From Tubiluchus corallicola (lineage: Eukaryota; Priapulida; Priapulimorpha; Priapulimorphida; Tubiluchidae): DNA of 25,000 nt. Shown piece after piece: positions 1 through 8,643 of the stretch. The position numbers and the translations under genes are program-made. The notes below the pieces were generated by a model. That model was not told the DNA's origin and searched no databases. It worked only from the letters and a program-made list of their open reading frames with translations. The stretch spans positions 1 through 25,000 of the forward strand of contig JAQGDQ010001613.1 of assembly GCA_030141605.1 (NCBI GenBank), written 5' to 3'. Every line of letters starts with the position of its first letter. Positions within the stretch are counted from its first letter, which is position 1.

Positions 1-38
<38 letters not shown>

Positions 39-39
39 C
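1..39. repeat. (GA)n microsatellite
   Basis: Nearly pure GA dinucleotide tract with one interruption, running off the left edge. The following stretch to about 228 is AT-rich and shows no gene. It contains TTTATT at 81-86, which on the minus strand is an AATAAA polyadenylation signal candidate for the gene at 229-666. Confidence 0.95.
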
Positions 40-228
40 AAATGCACGCCAGAAGCAATGACAATAGAATACTGGAACAATTTATTTGTGGAAATTGCCT
101 CAAAATTAATAAATTTTTAGAATTTTCAGCCTAGATTACTCAACAATGCAAACACAAAAATCATTGTTATCATTGTGCAAAAAATTATTTCGATCGTTTC
201 GTAACTTGGCTAAAAAATTATTGGCATT

Positions 229-666
229 TCAAGCTGAGACATTGAGACAAAACTCTAAAAAGATCAAACACAAAGTATAGAAAATTAGCACAACAGATGT
301 CGCTGACTGTCTCCTAAAGATGGCGCTGCACTTGGAAATTGCGACTATTTCATCAGGATCACCTCCATCGGCACGCAGTACCTTTCCCTTGTAAAAGAGG
401 CACTTTTGACTCGCTGAAGGTGTATCCCCAAAACAGCACTGGCGGTACCAGTGTGCACTGTGCACTTTTTCCCCTTGACTGCATCTAAAACACAAATTTA
501 TGATTTTTTTCCCTTCCGGGGTGCCTCTTTTGCAATGTCCAATGTCTTGATTCTCCATCAGACCTTTGACATTGTTCTGGTTGCATGTGTCTGTTGCTAG
601 AAACGTGGTTAGTACAAACACAAAGAGAGAAAACGTAGATTTCATTGCTAAATTGTTCATAATCAT
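229..666 (-). CDS. Small secreted cysteine-rich protein, paralog 1
   Basis: The product is about 145 residues and I do not recognise the family. A hydrophobic signal peptide (MKSTFSLFVFVLTTFLA) is followed by a 7-Cys module with spacing C-x16-C-x13-C-x2-C-x14-CC-x10-C. It includes the patch CSQG and ends WYRQCC. One more Cys lies in SKCSAIF, just before a long hydrophobic C-terminal tail that could be a GPI-attachment signal or a membrane anchor. The reading frame continues upstream to 735. However, a strong acceptor (polypyrimidine tract then CAG) on the minus strand ends at 674, so I place the start at the first ATG after it (666). Two more in-frame ATGs follow closely, so the true start is uncertain by a few codons. 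The same intron position is seen in the paralogs at 4298 and 16871. The 3' end shares a stretch (GCGCCATCTTT then CAGCGACATCTG) with the paralog at 4298. A secreted or surface location is inferred; molecular function is unknown. Confidence 0.75.
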   Translation of the reverse strand: MIMNNLAMKSTFSLFVFVLTTFLATDTCNQNNVKGLMENQDIGHCKRGTPEGKKIINLCFRCSQGEKVHSAHWYRQCCFGDTPSASQKCLFYKGKVLRADGGDPDEIVAISKCSAIFRRQSATSVVLIFYTLCLIFLEFCLNVSA

Positions 667-673
667 GTATTCT

Positions 674-773
674 CTGAAAATAAAACAAATTTTGTTGAAA
701 TTTCTTTGAAATATTAAACGATGATTGGTCGGCACCCTATTTTGGTATTCCTGTCACGTGACAATCTTATCAC
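674..773 (-). other. Candidate short 5' intron of cysteine-rich paralog 1
   Basis: On the minus strand an exon-like CTTGTAG is followed by GTGATAAG (donor at 773) and the region ends in TTTTATTTTCAG at 674, seven bases before the first ATG. The acceptor is strong and matched by the paralogs. The donor choice is a guess, and the 100-bp length rests on it. Confidence 0.4.
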
Positions 774-850
774 CTACAAGAAAGCTGATCGGCACATATG
801 TTGGTTGCTACGGACTTTGCAAGGGCACATTGAAGTTATGTTTATATCCA
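720..850. promoter_or_regulatory. Possible bidirectional promoter
   Basis: This short interval separates the minus-strand cysteine-rich gene from a plus-strand first-exon candidate at 855. It holds GATTGGT (an inverted CCAAT box) near 723-729, a CACGTG E-box near 755-760, two copies of the word TCGGCAC, and TTTATAT about 15 bases before the plus-strand ATG. Part of it may be transcribed 5' leader of the minus-strand gene. No expression evidence is available. Confidence 0.35.
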
Positions 851-854
851 GTAG

Positions 855-1001
855 ATGGCTCTTCCTGACGAAGATCTGGGCTTGTCAATAGAAAAAAACC
901 AAAGCAAAATTGCTGCTTCCACAAGCTACAATCGCAGTTTGAAAATACAAGTTTTTTTTACAATTGCATTACTAGTTTCTATACAGAAAAGTGGGCACGT
1001 G
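855..1001 (+). CDS. Candidate first coding exon of an unrecognised membrane protein
   Basis: The exon runs from an ATG at 855 to a donor GTTAGT at 1002 and encodes exactly 49 codons (phase 0). The peptide starts MALPDEDLGL, has a polar N-terminal part of about 30 residues, then a hydrophobic run VFFTIALLVSI that looks like a transmembrane segment or signal anchor, ending SGHV at the splice site. Without splicing the frame continues only to 1052. No downstream exon could be matched, and the next 1 kb is transposon-derived, so it may be an orphaned exon or a chance ORF. It diverges from the cysteine-rich gene on the other strand. Function cannot be assigned. Confidence 0.35.
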
Positions 1002-1089
1002 GTTAGTGTTTTTTTAGTAAATTTTAGTATTTTTTTAACATTTTCTCGATAATTTGATGCTAGAATATTAGGGTCCAATATATTTAGCA

Positions 1090-1230
1090 TTTGTTTTTTT
1101 TAAAAAAGCAAAAAAATAACATTAGACTTGAATTTTTAGTGCATTCTACTTTGAAGCATCATAGCCTAGTTTTAACTATGCCGTCTCATGGTTTGCAAGC
1201 ACACGTATTCTTTGTAGCGAAAAATCCAAA
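1090..1230 (-). repeat. Single-unit copy of the dispersed repeat expanded at 18735-19360
   Basis: Read on the minus strand this shows GTGTGCTTGCAAACCA, then GAGACGGCATAG, then ATGATGCTTCA and AGAATGCA. These match in order the left flank and the repeat unit of the 10-copy array near 18765-19325. The following ATTTTTTTGCTTTTT resembles the right flank of that array. This copy has one unit where the other has ten. It explains the short plus-strand open frame at 1091-1300, which I do not call a gene. Confidence 0.65.
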
Positions 1231-1394
1231 ATGCAGTATTTTTAAACAAAATACATTTGAGTTAACTTTTATTACAGACACGTATTGCAAACATTTATAG
1301 TTAGAACACCACAATTTTACTCGAACTTTTAATTTACATAGTTGAAAACATTGTTACAGTAGGGTATTATTTATAATAATAATTGTTGCTGCTG

Positions 1395-1670
1395 CTTACC
1401 ATGGAAAACATCCAGACAGCCAGAATTTGTGAACATTTGGGTATTTCTTCTACAAATGGCAAGAACTTAAAAAATTCTCCCCAATCCAGCATTAATGACC
1501 AAATTTGTGCCCCTGACCACAAAGCTGATTTTAATCATTTCAGCATTCTGACCAGAGCTACTAATAACTGGAACTTATTAATAAAAGAAAGTTTATCAAT
1601 GCACCCTAATCAGCCTTCTCTTAATGTACAAAGCAGCTCAATTCCTCTAACTTTATTTTTAAACACTTAG
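1395..1670 (+). pseudogene. Penelope-like element, 3' end of the ORF (GIY-YIG endonuclease side)
   Basis: An open frame of about 90 codons ends at a TAG at 1668-1670. Residue order ICEHLG, then APDHKADFNHFSIL, then WNLLIKESLSM, PNQPSLN and SSIPLTLF is the pattern I know from the C-terminus of Penelope-like element proteins, downstream of the GIY-YIG core (D-F-F-SIL ... L-L-KESL-I ... P-LN ... PL-LF). No reverse transcriptase lies upstream. Stop codons precede the frame, so the copy is 5'-truncated, as most Penelope-like copies are. It is followed by the tandem-repeated 3' region and a hammerhead-like motif, which fits the family's terminal repeats. The assignment rests on remembered family pattern, not on a search. 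Confidence 0.65.
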
Positions 1671-1679
1671 CTGTTTGTT

Positions 1680-2001
1680 ACTGTATCAATTTCTTTTCTA
1701 CAGGTCTGCTTATTCATTACCTATTTGGCTTTTGTAAATACATAATTAGTGCATAATTTACTGTATCAATTTCTTTTCTATAGGTCTGCTTAATCAGTAC
1801 CTATTTGGCTTTTTGTAAATACATAATTAATGCATAATTTACTGTATCAATTTCTTTTCTACAGGTCTGCTTAATCATTACCTATTTGGCTTTTGTAAAT
1901 ACATAATTAGTGCATAATTTATTGTATCAATTCCTTTTCTACAGGTCTGCTTAATCATTACCTTTTCGGCTTTTTGTAAATACATAATTAGTGCATAATT
2001 G
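1680..2001 (+). repeat. 80-bp tandem repeat, four copies, in the Penelope-like 3' region
   Basis: Units beginning ACTGTATCAATTTC start at 1680, 1760, 1841 and 1921 (period 80-81). Each contains TTTTCTACAGGTCTGCTTA, then ACCTATTTGGCTTTTGTAAATACATAATTAGTGCATAAT; in the fourth copy ACCTTTTCGG replaces ACCTATTTGG. A single copy of the second half (ATTACCTATTTGGCTTA ... AATCAGTGCATAAT) is present in the palindromic element at about 16639-16680, so the array is an internal expansion of a sequence that belongs to this element family. Confidence 0.9.
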
Positions 2002-2096
2002 GCTCTGTTTATACAAACTATTTGTATGTTTGTAATTTTACCACTGATGATGACAGCTGCAGTCTGACGAAACGTTTTGTATGATTTTAGTTTTTT
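2002..2096 (+). ncRNA. Penelope-like 3' tail with hammerhead-ribozyme-like motif
   Basis: After GGCTCTG and TTTGTAATTTTACCA the sequence shows CTGATGA at 2044-2050 and CGAAAC ending at 2073, then GTTTTGTA. This order (CUGANGA, a stem, GAAA, a very short stem III, UH) is the hammerhead core in the minimal form reported in Penelope-like elements. The stem II here is imperfect because GACAG faces CTGAC. The related copy at 16725-16754 has a perfect GACAG/CTGTC stem. Stem I pairing is weak. I call it a motif of hammerhead descent; self-cleavage is doubtful. Confidence 0.4.
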
Positions 2097-2154
2097 AAAG
2101 TAAAACTTGGAATACCTTTACATTACCTTTACAATTGGTTAAACACACGTATAC

Positions 2155-2326
2155 CAGAAACAGACTAAGCTTATATCCCAGACAGTCACTTCCTCTGTTA
2201 TAGCGTAGACACAAGCTATAGATGATAATGGGGGTACAGTTTGATAAATATCCCACAGTATCAAAGAATTTTATATCCTCTTTTCTTAAAAACCACAACC
2301 TTTCTACTGCACGCAAGCAGTCATAT
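2155..2326 (-). CDS. Candidate internal exon, unrecognised, with a hydrophobic segment
   Basis: On the minus strand, TATTACCAG is followed by an uninterrupted frame (phase 2 entry) reading YDCLRAVERLWFLRKED, then FFDTVGYLSNCTPIIIYSLCL, then GSDCLGYKLSLFL, to a GTATAC donor-like site at 2154-2149. The frame stays open past it to a stop at 2095. The composition, charged helix then hydrophobic helix, looks protein-like. The donor is poor and the location, between a Penelope-like tail and a MITE, offers no partner exon. It may be an exon of a host membrane protein gene, part of a mobile element, or chance. Confidence 0.25.
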
Positions 2327-2838
2327 CTGGTAATACAGAAGGATCTTATTAAGATGTCGGCTAGTGTGCAGCAAAAACGTTGTGGTCTTTAACAAAAAAG
2401 GACTGAAAACGCGTTGCTACTGTAGAATATTAATTTTATCAAATTGACGTCGTTGTAGTTACTAAGAATTGAAAACTATGTCTTGTCGATGCAAAATGAA
2501 ATCGAATCTTTAACCATTGTTTTCCTTTTGCAACATTGTTCTATTCTAAAACAGTAATGGTCGGAGAAAAAAGCTAAACTTGTCTTCAAATCTTTCTAGA
2601 ATACATATGGAGAGACTCTGTATTGTGACTTCCAGGTCATAGACGTATGTCGATTTGCAAAGAAGCCATTGTTTACGCGAAATTGACACGTAGTAGTTCT
2701 ATTTGCTGATTTGTCTAAAGTTAAAATTCCTTGTGCACGCAATGCGTGATGCGTAATCCGTAACGCATGATGTATGTTGCCATGTTTCCGCGTTGCTGTT
2801 TTCGCCATTTTTGGTTGCCTGTTTGTGAGAATAAGCCT
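2327..2838. other. Intergenic; includes a Harbinger-end-like patch at about 2731-2785
   Basis: No gene is seen. Around 2731-2785 the sequence GCACGCAATGCGTGATGCG, then TAATCCGTAACGCATGATG, repeats the variable word (A/C)CGCAT/ATGCGT. The same word makes up the ends of the two Harbinger-like copies in the palindrome (8644-9370 and 13765-14450). It is probably a third, mostly lost copy. The short frames on the minus strand here are by-products. Confidence 0.4.
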
Positions 2839-3199
2839 TTTCACAGTTTCGCAATGCGCGCGGGTATTTGCTGTAGGTCAAAGGTTAAGTGTACCACAGA
2901 ACTCGTCTTAACTGCAACCATCACGTGACATGTTGGTAAAGCAAAGCCACCTGCCGCATCAATTCGGTAACTTCAGTTCTTTTACCTGGTCTTTACTTAA
3001 TTATGCATTAGAGTGATTTACTAACTAGATCTGGCATGGGAACAAAAAATGAACTAGGTAAGGTTCTAGCAAGCTGTTAAAACAGCTACTATTGCAATAG
3101 CATCGGCTGTGAACGTTGTTGAGTGTACACAAATGCATTGTCTGGTGCACTTAACCTTTGACCTTTTCACGATCATCATCAATCACTGGAACTGTGAAG
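2839..3199. mobile_element. MITE, copy 1 (terminal inverted repeats, no transposase)
   Basis: GGTCAAAGGTTAAGTGTACC at 2876-2895 is matched by its near-perfect reverse complement at 3144-3163. An outer inverted word, TTCACAGTT at 2839 and AACTGTGAA near 3190-3198, closes the element. A second copy with the same order of internal words (GCATTAGAGTGATTTACT, GAACTAGGTAAGGTTCTAGC, CAATAGCAT) lies in the same orientation at 17704-18074. It has no coding capacity. The superfamily and target duplication could not be settled. Confidence 0.8.
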
Positions 3200-3530
3200 A
3201 GGTCTTTGTTCAGCTACCAGTGCATCTATTAATTGAGCGGATCTTAAGTCAAAGTGGTTTGTTAGTAAGACCACAAGGGTTTTTCAGACAACTGACAGTA
3301 TTTTTTAAATGCAATAAGTATCTTGAGTAACTCATCATAGATTGTAATTACATGTAATACTACTGATTGTAATTTTTACAAATGTTTTCCACACATCATT
3401 ATGTTCGGTTTTACTAGCAAATCTTCGATAAACCGCAGCCTAAACAACCGTGCTACCAACGTAGATACCGCATCGTTTCTGTGATGCTGAATTTGTAAAC
3501 AATGTTACAATGTGAAAGGTGACACGTGAT
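3200..3530. other. Intergenic, no gene seen
   Basis: AT-rich single-copy-looking sequence between the MITE and the non-LTR tail. There is no convincing exon, promoter or repeat. Confidence 0.5.
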
Positions 3531-3532
3531 CA

Positions 3533-4085
3533 TCATCATCATCATCTCTGGGGTCACATGTCGTTTGACATGACCCTCCTGATCACTTTACTCCATGCTG
3601 CCCTGTCCCGTGCAACCTTCTACGTCTCTGTATTTTTGATATCTAATGGCGTGTTGATAAGATCGTTTTGGATGAAATTGATGTAAGTCAGCAACTGTCC
3701 TCCTTGTGGCTTCTTTTCTTTCTGCACGGCTTCTTTGAGAGCTAATTTCAATGGACTGTCATCTGGTAGTCGTATAACATGTCCTGGCCATCTTAATCTT
3801 CTCCTTTTGATTTTAATTGTCCATTCCTCAGCCTTGACTTTATTATACAGATCCTGGTTTGATATTTTCTATGGCCATTTTATTCCTAGAATACTCCTGT
3901 AGTTTCTTCTTTGAAATGCATCAGTTTCTGATTTGTGTTGTGCTTTAATTGTAAATAAGTCTGAGTTATAGAGAAACATAGTTTGCACAAGTGCAGCAAA
4001 GATTGTTAATTTTGTATCTAAGCTAATCCTCTTACACGTGGTAACCAAACGCAAACGCTGTGGTAACCAAGGACTGAGATTTGCT
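3533..4085 (-). pseudogene. 5'-truncated non-LTR retrotransposon, 3' end of reverse transcriptase ORF
   Basis: The minus strand reads RISLDTKLTIFAALVQTMFLYNSDLF, then DAFQRRNYRSILGIKWP and a stop. After a frame change it continues RRRLRWPGHVIRLPDDSPLKLAL, then GGQLLTYINFIQNDLI, then RDRAAWSKVIRR. This is the C-terminal region after the reverse transcriptase domain in RTE/CR1-like non-LTR elements (LY-SE-W ... F-RR-LR-ILGI-W ... LRW-GHV-R). The element ends in a (GAT)n tail at about 3533-3548, a typical simple-repeat 3' end. It is truncated at the 5' side near 4085, has at least one frameshift and an internal stop, and is inactive. It lies about 200 bp upstream of cysteine-rich paralog 2. Confidence 0.75.
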
Positions 4086-4297
4086 GGCGCCATCTATCGA
4101 GTAAAATGCACGAAATCAATTTCCAAACGTTTGTTTCGAAACGACACCTTCATGTCTGATTTCGTCTTATGTGAACCACCAAGAAAAAGTTAGATGTATG
4201 ACAAAGTCTCTGTTAGACCTTTTCTTTGCTTTTTAGCTGGTACCATTTATCGAACCATAATGTTAGTTTTTCTATTTCAGAGATTAAAATCTTGCAA

Positions 4298-4660
4298 ATG
4301 CGGATAATCTTTGCACCGCTGCCATTTTGTTTGTGCGTTTGGGCTCTGCTTGTAAACACTGATGCCTGTACTAAACATCCTTTGTCAGAGTTTCATGTAA
4401 AAGATTTCGAGGTGGGATACTGTACAGTGTCAACAACCGAAGGTCAAGAATTTATGTCAATGTGCTTCAACTGTAGTAATGGCAAAAGCGTGCTTACTGA
4501 AAAATACTACAGGTCTTGCTGTTCTGGTCAACCAATAGGAGACGACGACAGATGCCTTATTCGCGAGGAAAAAACGGTTCAACCTCCTGCTATTTCTGGA
4601 TGCGGCGCCATCTTTCTTTCAGCGACATCTGTTGTCTTAATGACACGTATTTTTTGCTAA
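4298..4660 (+). CDS. Small secreted cysteine-rich protein, paralog 2
   Basis: The product is about 120 residues of an unrecognised family. The signal peptide (MRIIFAPLPFCLCVWALLVN) is followed by C-x17-C-x13-C-x2-C-x14-CC-x10-C, with CSNG and the YYRSCC motif. An eighth Cys lies in SGCGAIF, before a short hydrophobic tail ending in Cys. The start is the first ATG after an acceptor TTTTTCTATTTCAG at 4280, so the coding exon begins at 4281 with a short leader. The frame upstream (to 4226) is intron read-through. The 3' coding end shares GGCGCCATCTTT and CAGCGACATCTG with paralog 1. This suggests these two are closer to each other than to the paralog at 16871. No upstream leader exon could be located, and no clear AATAAA close downstream. 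Secretion is inferred from the signal peptide; the cysteine count suggests disulfides. Confidence 0.75.
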   Translation: MRIIFAPLPFCLCVWALLVNTDACTKHPLSEFHVKDFEVGYCTVSTTEGQEFMSMCFNCSNGKSVLTEKYYRSCCSGQPIGDDDRCLIREEKTVQPPAISGCGAIFLSATSVVLMTRIFC

Positions 4661-5194
4661 AACGTTTAGCGAAAGAATTTAGTTAAAACGACAATCGCAT
4701 TACGTGGTACTTTCTTTGATCTACATTCTGCTATAAAAAATTAATGACAAAATTTTGATTAAATGGTTTCTAAGTGTATATGTAAGTTACTTGACAAATT
4801 TAATCATTTTGTTTAATGATAATAATAATTATGTTAGTTATGGTATTCACGTTTTATGATACGCAGAGTAAAGCAATCCACCATAATTATATAGTTATTT
4901 AAATCAGTACATAAAGTACTGGAGGTGCCTGGCCACCTCGGTGGGTGGTTCCGGCCAGCAGGTACGGGGGCGGAGCAGCCTAATGGTGATTTCCACATGA
5001 CCACAATGAAACAAAGCTGACATAAATAATGACTATTGTGTTGCTTAATAACTTGAAAGACATTTAAATATTGCAAGGCCTAAACTAACTGTGATAAGAT
5101 TTTAAACAAATTAAAGAAAAACAGAACAAAGAAATAAAGTGGCGAGACCGACACCTAACTATATATATCGGGTAGTAGGAGAACTCTAAGTCTG
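4661..5194. other. Intergenic with a small GC-rich island at 4918-4985
   Basis: Mostly AT-rich. Positions 4918-4985 stand out as strongly GC-rich (GGTGCCTGGCCACCTCGG, GTGGTTCCGGCCAGCAGGT, ACGGGGGCGGAGCAGCC), with the self-complementary pair GGCCACC/GGTGGnt. It could be a fragment of a structured RNA gene or a SINE. I recognise neither, and there is no tRNA B box in it. Confidence 0.35.
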
Positions 5195-5404
5195 ATGGAA
5201 GAAACACAAGCACAAGAAGCACCGACTTTGCACGACCCGATTACAACTGTAGCTCCAAAGTACAGCAAGTTTTTACCCTCCCTTTATAATCTTCCCCAAA
5301 TCAGTGTACATGTCAGAGATAGAGCCAAAATGAAACCTGATTGGTTGAAAGCAAATAGGTGTGAAGATTTAACCAATAAGAACCGAAATATTGTAGAAGA
5401 ATAA
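5195..5404 (+). other. Unrecognised short ORF (69 codons)
   Basis: The ATG-initiated frame starts MEETQAQEAPTLHDP and includes PSLYNLPQISVHVRDRAKM. It is polar, with no signal peptide, membrane segment or Cys. It has no recognisable splice sites, paralog in the window or domain. It could be a piece of a mobile-element protein or chance. The stretch 5405-5550 beyond it shows no gene. Confidence 0.15.
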
Positions 5405-5904
5405 TTTAGAAGACTTAGATACTACTGGTACTTTTAGGTGCTACACCATGGAATAAAGGCAGAGGTTGTGCAGAGTGGGCCGCTCATGCGCATGCGCCAC
5501 AGTACTTTATAAAAATAAATAAGCGATGCAAATTATAATATTGTATACACAAGATAAAAAACTGCACACGAGGAGGAGAGGTTAGATTAAATATTAAATA
5601 AAGGGCTGACTGATGAACTCCAACATTGGAAGTACAATGAACTATATAAAACGTCTGTATCAGTTATCATAGATAAAATAATTCAAAATCCGGTTCTTTG
5701 ACAAAAAAACACATTTGTGCAGGAAGTACTTAAAGTGATCAAAACGTTTGGTGGCATAAATTACAGTAAAAATGTGAGTTTGTAAAACTTGTAGCTTCTG
5801 TTTATTGTTCTTTACTGCTGCTGTGACTGTGTGGCTCGCGACGTGCAGCGCTGCGAAAAGCCGAGAGGGCAGAGCAAATCTTTATTTAGAAAATTCCACA
5901 TTTA

Positions 5905-6243
5905 TTAAACATAAGATATAAATAGCGAGGAACACAGGCTAGCCCTCAGTCTCCGGATCACCTCCCTTATCTGCCCTGAGTTGCAGGCAAAAACTCGCTT
6001 TTGTTTAGATTTTTCATGTGCACTGAACTTTTGCGCATCTATAGGAGCTGCGTCATCAAATCTATAATCATGGCGCGTCCTCTTAAGTGGGTCAAACACC
6101 AGCTGATCGTAGCGTGATATAGCCCACGTAACTCGGCTTCCGACTGAGGCAATAATATAATCTTTAATCATCAATTCAAAATACATTCTCTGTATAACCT
6201 TGACAAACACCTCTGTACAAGAAATCTCCTGTTTTAACGCCAC
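5905..6243 (-). CDS. Unrecognised ORF, left-arm copy (about 112 residues)
   Basis: The minus-strand frame begins ALKQEISCTEVFVKV and includes RVTWAISRYDQLVFDPLKRT, then DDAAPIDAQKF, then IREVIRRLRASLCSSLF, and stops at 5905. Two AATAAA polyadenylation signals follow just downstream on the same strand (near 5902 and 5880). The start codon assumed is a GTG, and the frame is open somewhat further upstream into the hAT-like terminal repeat, so this is more likely the 3' part of a gene or element ORF than a complete gene. The CAG before GAGATTTCTTG is a possible acceptor. Compared with the right-arm copy at 14816-15157 it has four residue changes plus one codon-sized indel, and no stop in either copy. 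Product unknown. Confidence 0.3.
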   Translation of the reverse strand: MALKQEISCTEVFVKVIQRMYFELMIKDYIIASVGSRVTWAISRYDQLVFDPLKRTRHDYRFDDAAPIDAQKFSAHEKSKQKRVFACNSGQIREVIRRLRASLCSSLFISYV

Positions 6244-6587
6244 CTGGCGTACTTGGGGATCAGTGGCGACTCGTAGCTAAAATTAGTAGGGGTGCTGAAA
6301 AATTAAAAATGTTTGTCGTTGTTTTAATAAAACGAAACAAATGTGTGTAATTATAATATTGTAATTTTAAACAAACAAATTAATTTAAACAAAACCTTGA
6401 TCAACTCCGAAACAAAACATATTGTTTTCTCACGAATAGACTAAATTGTTGCAGTTCAAAAATATGTCGATACACGGCTTTAAGCACGTGACAACTGGCA
6501 ACACGTACTGCAGTGAACTTCAGTACTCTTTCCACCTAAAATACGGCGTCTTATTTCAGACATGCGCGCATGACCTCATGCGCACAG

Positions 6588-8185
6588 TGTCGTGAATAAA
6601 TTTATGAATCAGTAATTTGGTGATAAATTAATAGAATTATCAACTGAATTAGATTCAGTTGATAAAACAGATACCTCCCTGATTGGATAAGATGAATTAA
6701 TTGATTGATAATAAGAACTCACCCAGCTGGTAAGGCACGGGATTTAATGCGATGCAAAGTTATTCCACAGGTGTGTTTTTTCGTTTACTGAAGGTAAACA
6801 GGTGTTCATTAAGTGAGGACGCAATCTTGCTTTATAGCCTTATGCAAGCGTAGGTAATCGTTCTTTATAACCTTATGCGGAGTTACACTTATTTAACAAG
6901 AAAGTCGCAATAGGCAAATTTCTTTGGAAGAGAAGCTTTATGGCCGACGCCAAGCTTGTGCAAAGACATCAAGGGGAAGAAATTCTGAAGACAGACCTGG
7001 CGTGTGGAACCTTTCCCACGCAGAAGAGGAATTCTTAAGCCACCTGGTTGATCGTAAACTTCTTGGCAGGGGATACCAGGGTAAGGCAGCGATGTCACCT
7101 TTCACCTGACTGCGTTTGGGCGCGAATTACACAAGGCCAAGATCTTGAAGATACAAGCTCGGAGTTGGGAACACGAGGCGTTAGTTAGTCGGGCGTGAGT
7201 CAGTGAGCGGACATCGAGGGAGTCAGGAGCCAGAGAGAGGCGACAGAACCTGACTGCGTTTGGGTGCGAATTACACAAGGCCAAGATCTTGAAGATATAA
7301 GCTCGGAGTTGGGAACACGAGGCGTTAGTTAGTCGGGCGTGAGTCAGTGAGCGGACATCGAGGGAGTCAGGAGCCAGAGAGAGGCGACAGAACAGAGAAT
7401 CTGACAGAGTGTGGAGACATCGTTTGAAACCAGTGTGGAACAGTTCTACATCCTCAGCAGATCGACTGAGCACTGGATCGACGAATAGTCTCACAAGATC
7501 ATTGGAGTTGACCAAGTGTACTAGAGTTGCATTGTGGTCATTCCACCGAGTTAAGTAATCTTAACACATTTGTAACTGAGAGTAACTCTGCATAACGGTA
7601 GTTCACATTGCATTAAGCACCTTAAGTGCTGCATACGGATTAGTTGTTAAGTGTGTAGTTCACATAGTACTAAGCACCTTAAGTGCAACATACTGAATAA
7701 TTACTAAGTGAATTGCTTGAGTATCTCTTAGAGCTATACATTAGTTGTGAACGCCTACAAGCGTGTAAGGACAAATCTTGTACAGCTACCTAGATAGAAG
7801 TAAATTTGTAAACCAATAAAAGTTGATTCATTTTAACGTAACTTATGAGTTCATGTATGCTTTAAAGTGTTTGAAGTTAAGCAACACTAAATTCGATATA
7901 CGATCCTGTAGATTCGCATTGCATTAATTATTAATTAATTTTATAAAGCTCAATTGCGGGAGCTAGGCTAGATAGCTTTAGGGTCAAAGACTTTACTCAC
8001 AACGCGAAGTCGAAGTGTCAGTCTTGAGGGACAAGATTATTGCCCGATAGACTCATCTAAAGCCCTAGGAGCCGGGTGATAAATCACCTTGTAGCAATTA
8101 GTTATGTAGGAAGCGAATCGATTAAATTAGATAACAAATCACTTGAATACTATACGATCACAAGATACAAAATAAGGAAAGTGAT
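6588..8185 (+). mobile_element. Insert in the left arm; LTR-like or unclassified
   Basis: This segment is absent from the mirror position (about 14450-14461) and splits the hAT-like element. It begins TGTCGTGAATAAATTTATG. It contains TTTATA boxes near 6830 and 6862, the 144-bp duplication at 7105-7392, near-duplicated phrases around 7600-7690 (CACATAGTACTAAGCACCTTAAGTGC and its earlier variant), and an AATAAA at about 7817. Promoter-like then polyadenylation-like order without long ORFs suits a solo LTR, but the exact right boundary and a target duplication are not visible. Short frames here (6889-7515) are by-products. Confidence 0.35.
7105..7392. repeat. 144-bp tandem duplication, two copies
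   Basis: CCTGACTGCGTTTGGG at 7105 recurs at 7249 and the two 144-bp units are almost identical (for example GGGCGCG versus GGGTGCG, GATACAAG versus GATATAAG). Both end in GAGGCGACAGAAC. Near identity means a recent duplication inside the insert. The open minus-strand frame with an internal amino-acid repeat (7102-7515) is a consequence of the unit length being divisible by three. Confidence 0.95.
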
Positions 8186-8643
8186 AACATAAGCAAGCAT
8201 CAGTTTGTTTGGGCTGCGAAGCAAACAGTACTTCCCTCACGTGCTGCAGTTCTGTATGAGAATAAAAAATAACTAAAGAAAAAAGATTATTATAGTGAAT
8301 ATTATCGATATTGAATATTGCGTGAAAACGGGGTGCTGCAGTCCACAGTACCAATATAGGAGCCGCCACTGTTGCACCTACACTAAGAATTGGTCGGAGC
8401 TCTGTAAAGTAAATTACATAAACATGCATTACCATGAGAGCCAAGGACTGAATAGATAGTGTGTTCGCCAAGTGGTGAGTTTGTGAGTTAACACGTATCA
8501 CTGTCTCACATTTTAGAATGATACGTATTGTCAATTTTCAATTTCTTTTCTGTTTTTTCACTGTACCGTTTAGAACGTTTTCAAAGAAGCAGCAAAAGCA
8601 GGTCAAATCGAGGCAAAGAAATTCAAGGGAGCTTGGAGATGTG

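Larger units (their letters stand above)
6261..8371 (+). mobile_element. hAT-like non-autonomous element, left arm, interrupted by an insert
   Basis: It begins CAGTGGCGACTCGTAGC at 6261 and ends with GGAGCCGCCACTG at 8371, an inverted pair close to CAGTGGCG(A/G)CTC, the kind of terminal repeat common in hAT elements. The left half (6261-6587) and right half (about 8190-8371) align to the two halves of a diverged, uninterrupted copy of about 440 bp at 15517-15958. The material between them is a later insertion. It has no transposase. An 8-bp target duplication is not evident. Confidence 0.55.

Noticed and set aside
667-735. N-terminal extension of the cysteine-rich ORF on the minus strand (start at 735)
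   Set aside because: A strong splice acceptor lies within it, and the signal peptide would be buried 30 residues in. The paralogs start right after an acceptor.
7102-7515. 137-residue ORF with an internal repeat
   Set aside because: Created by the 144-bp tandem duplication, whose length is a multiple of three; no recognisable protein features.
6588-8185. Intact LTR retrotransposon or endogenous virus
   Set aside because: No gag, protease, reverse transcriptase or envelope frame, no primer-binding site and no paired LTR; at most a solo LTR.
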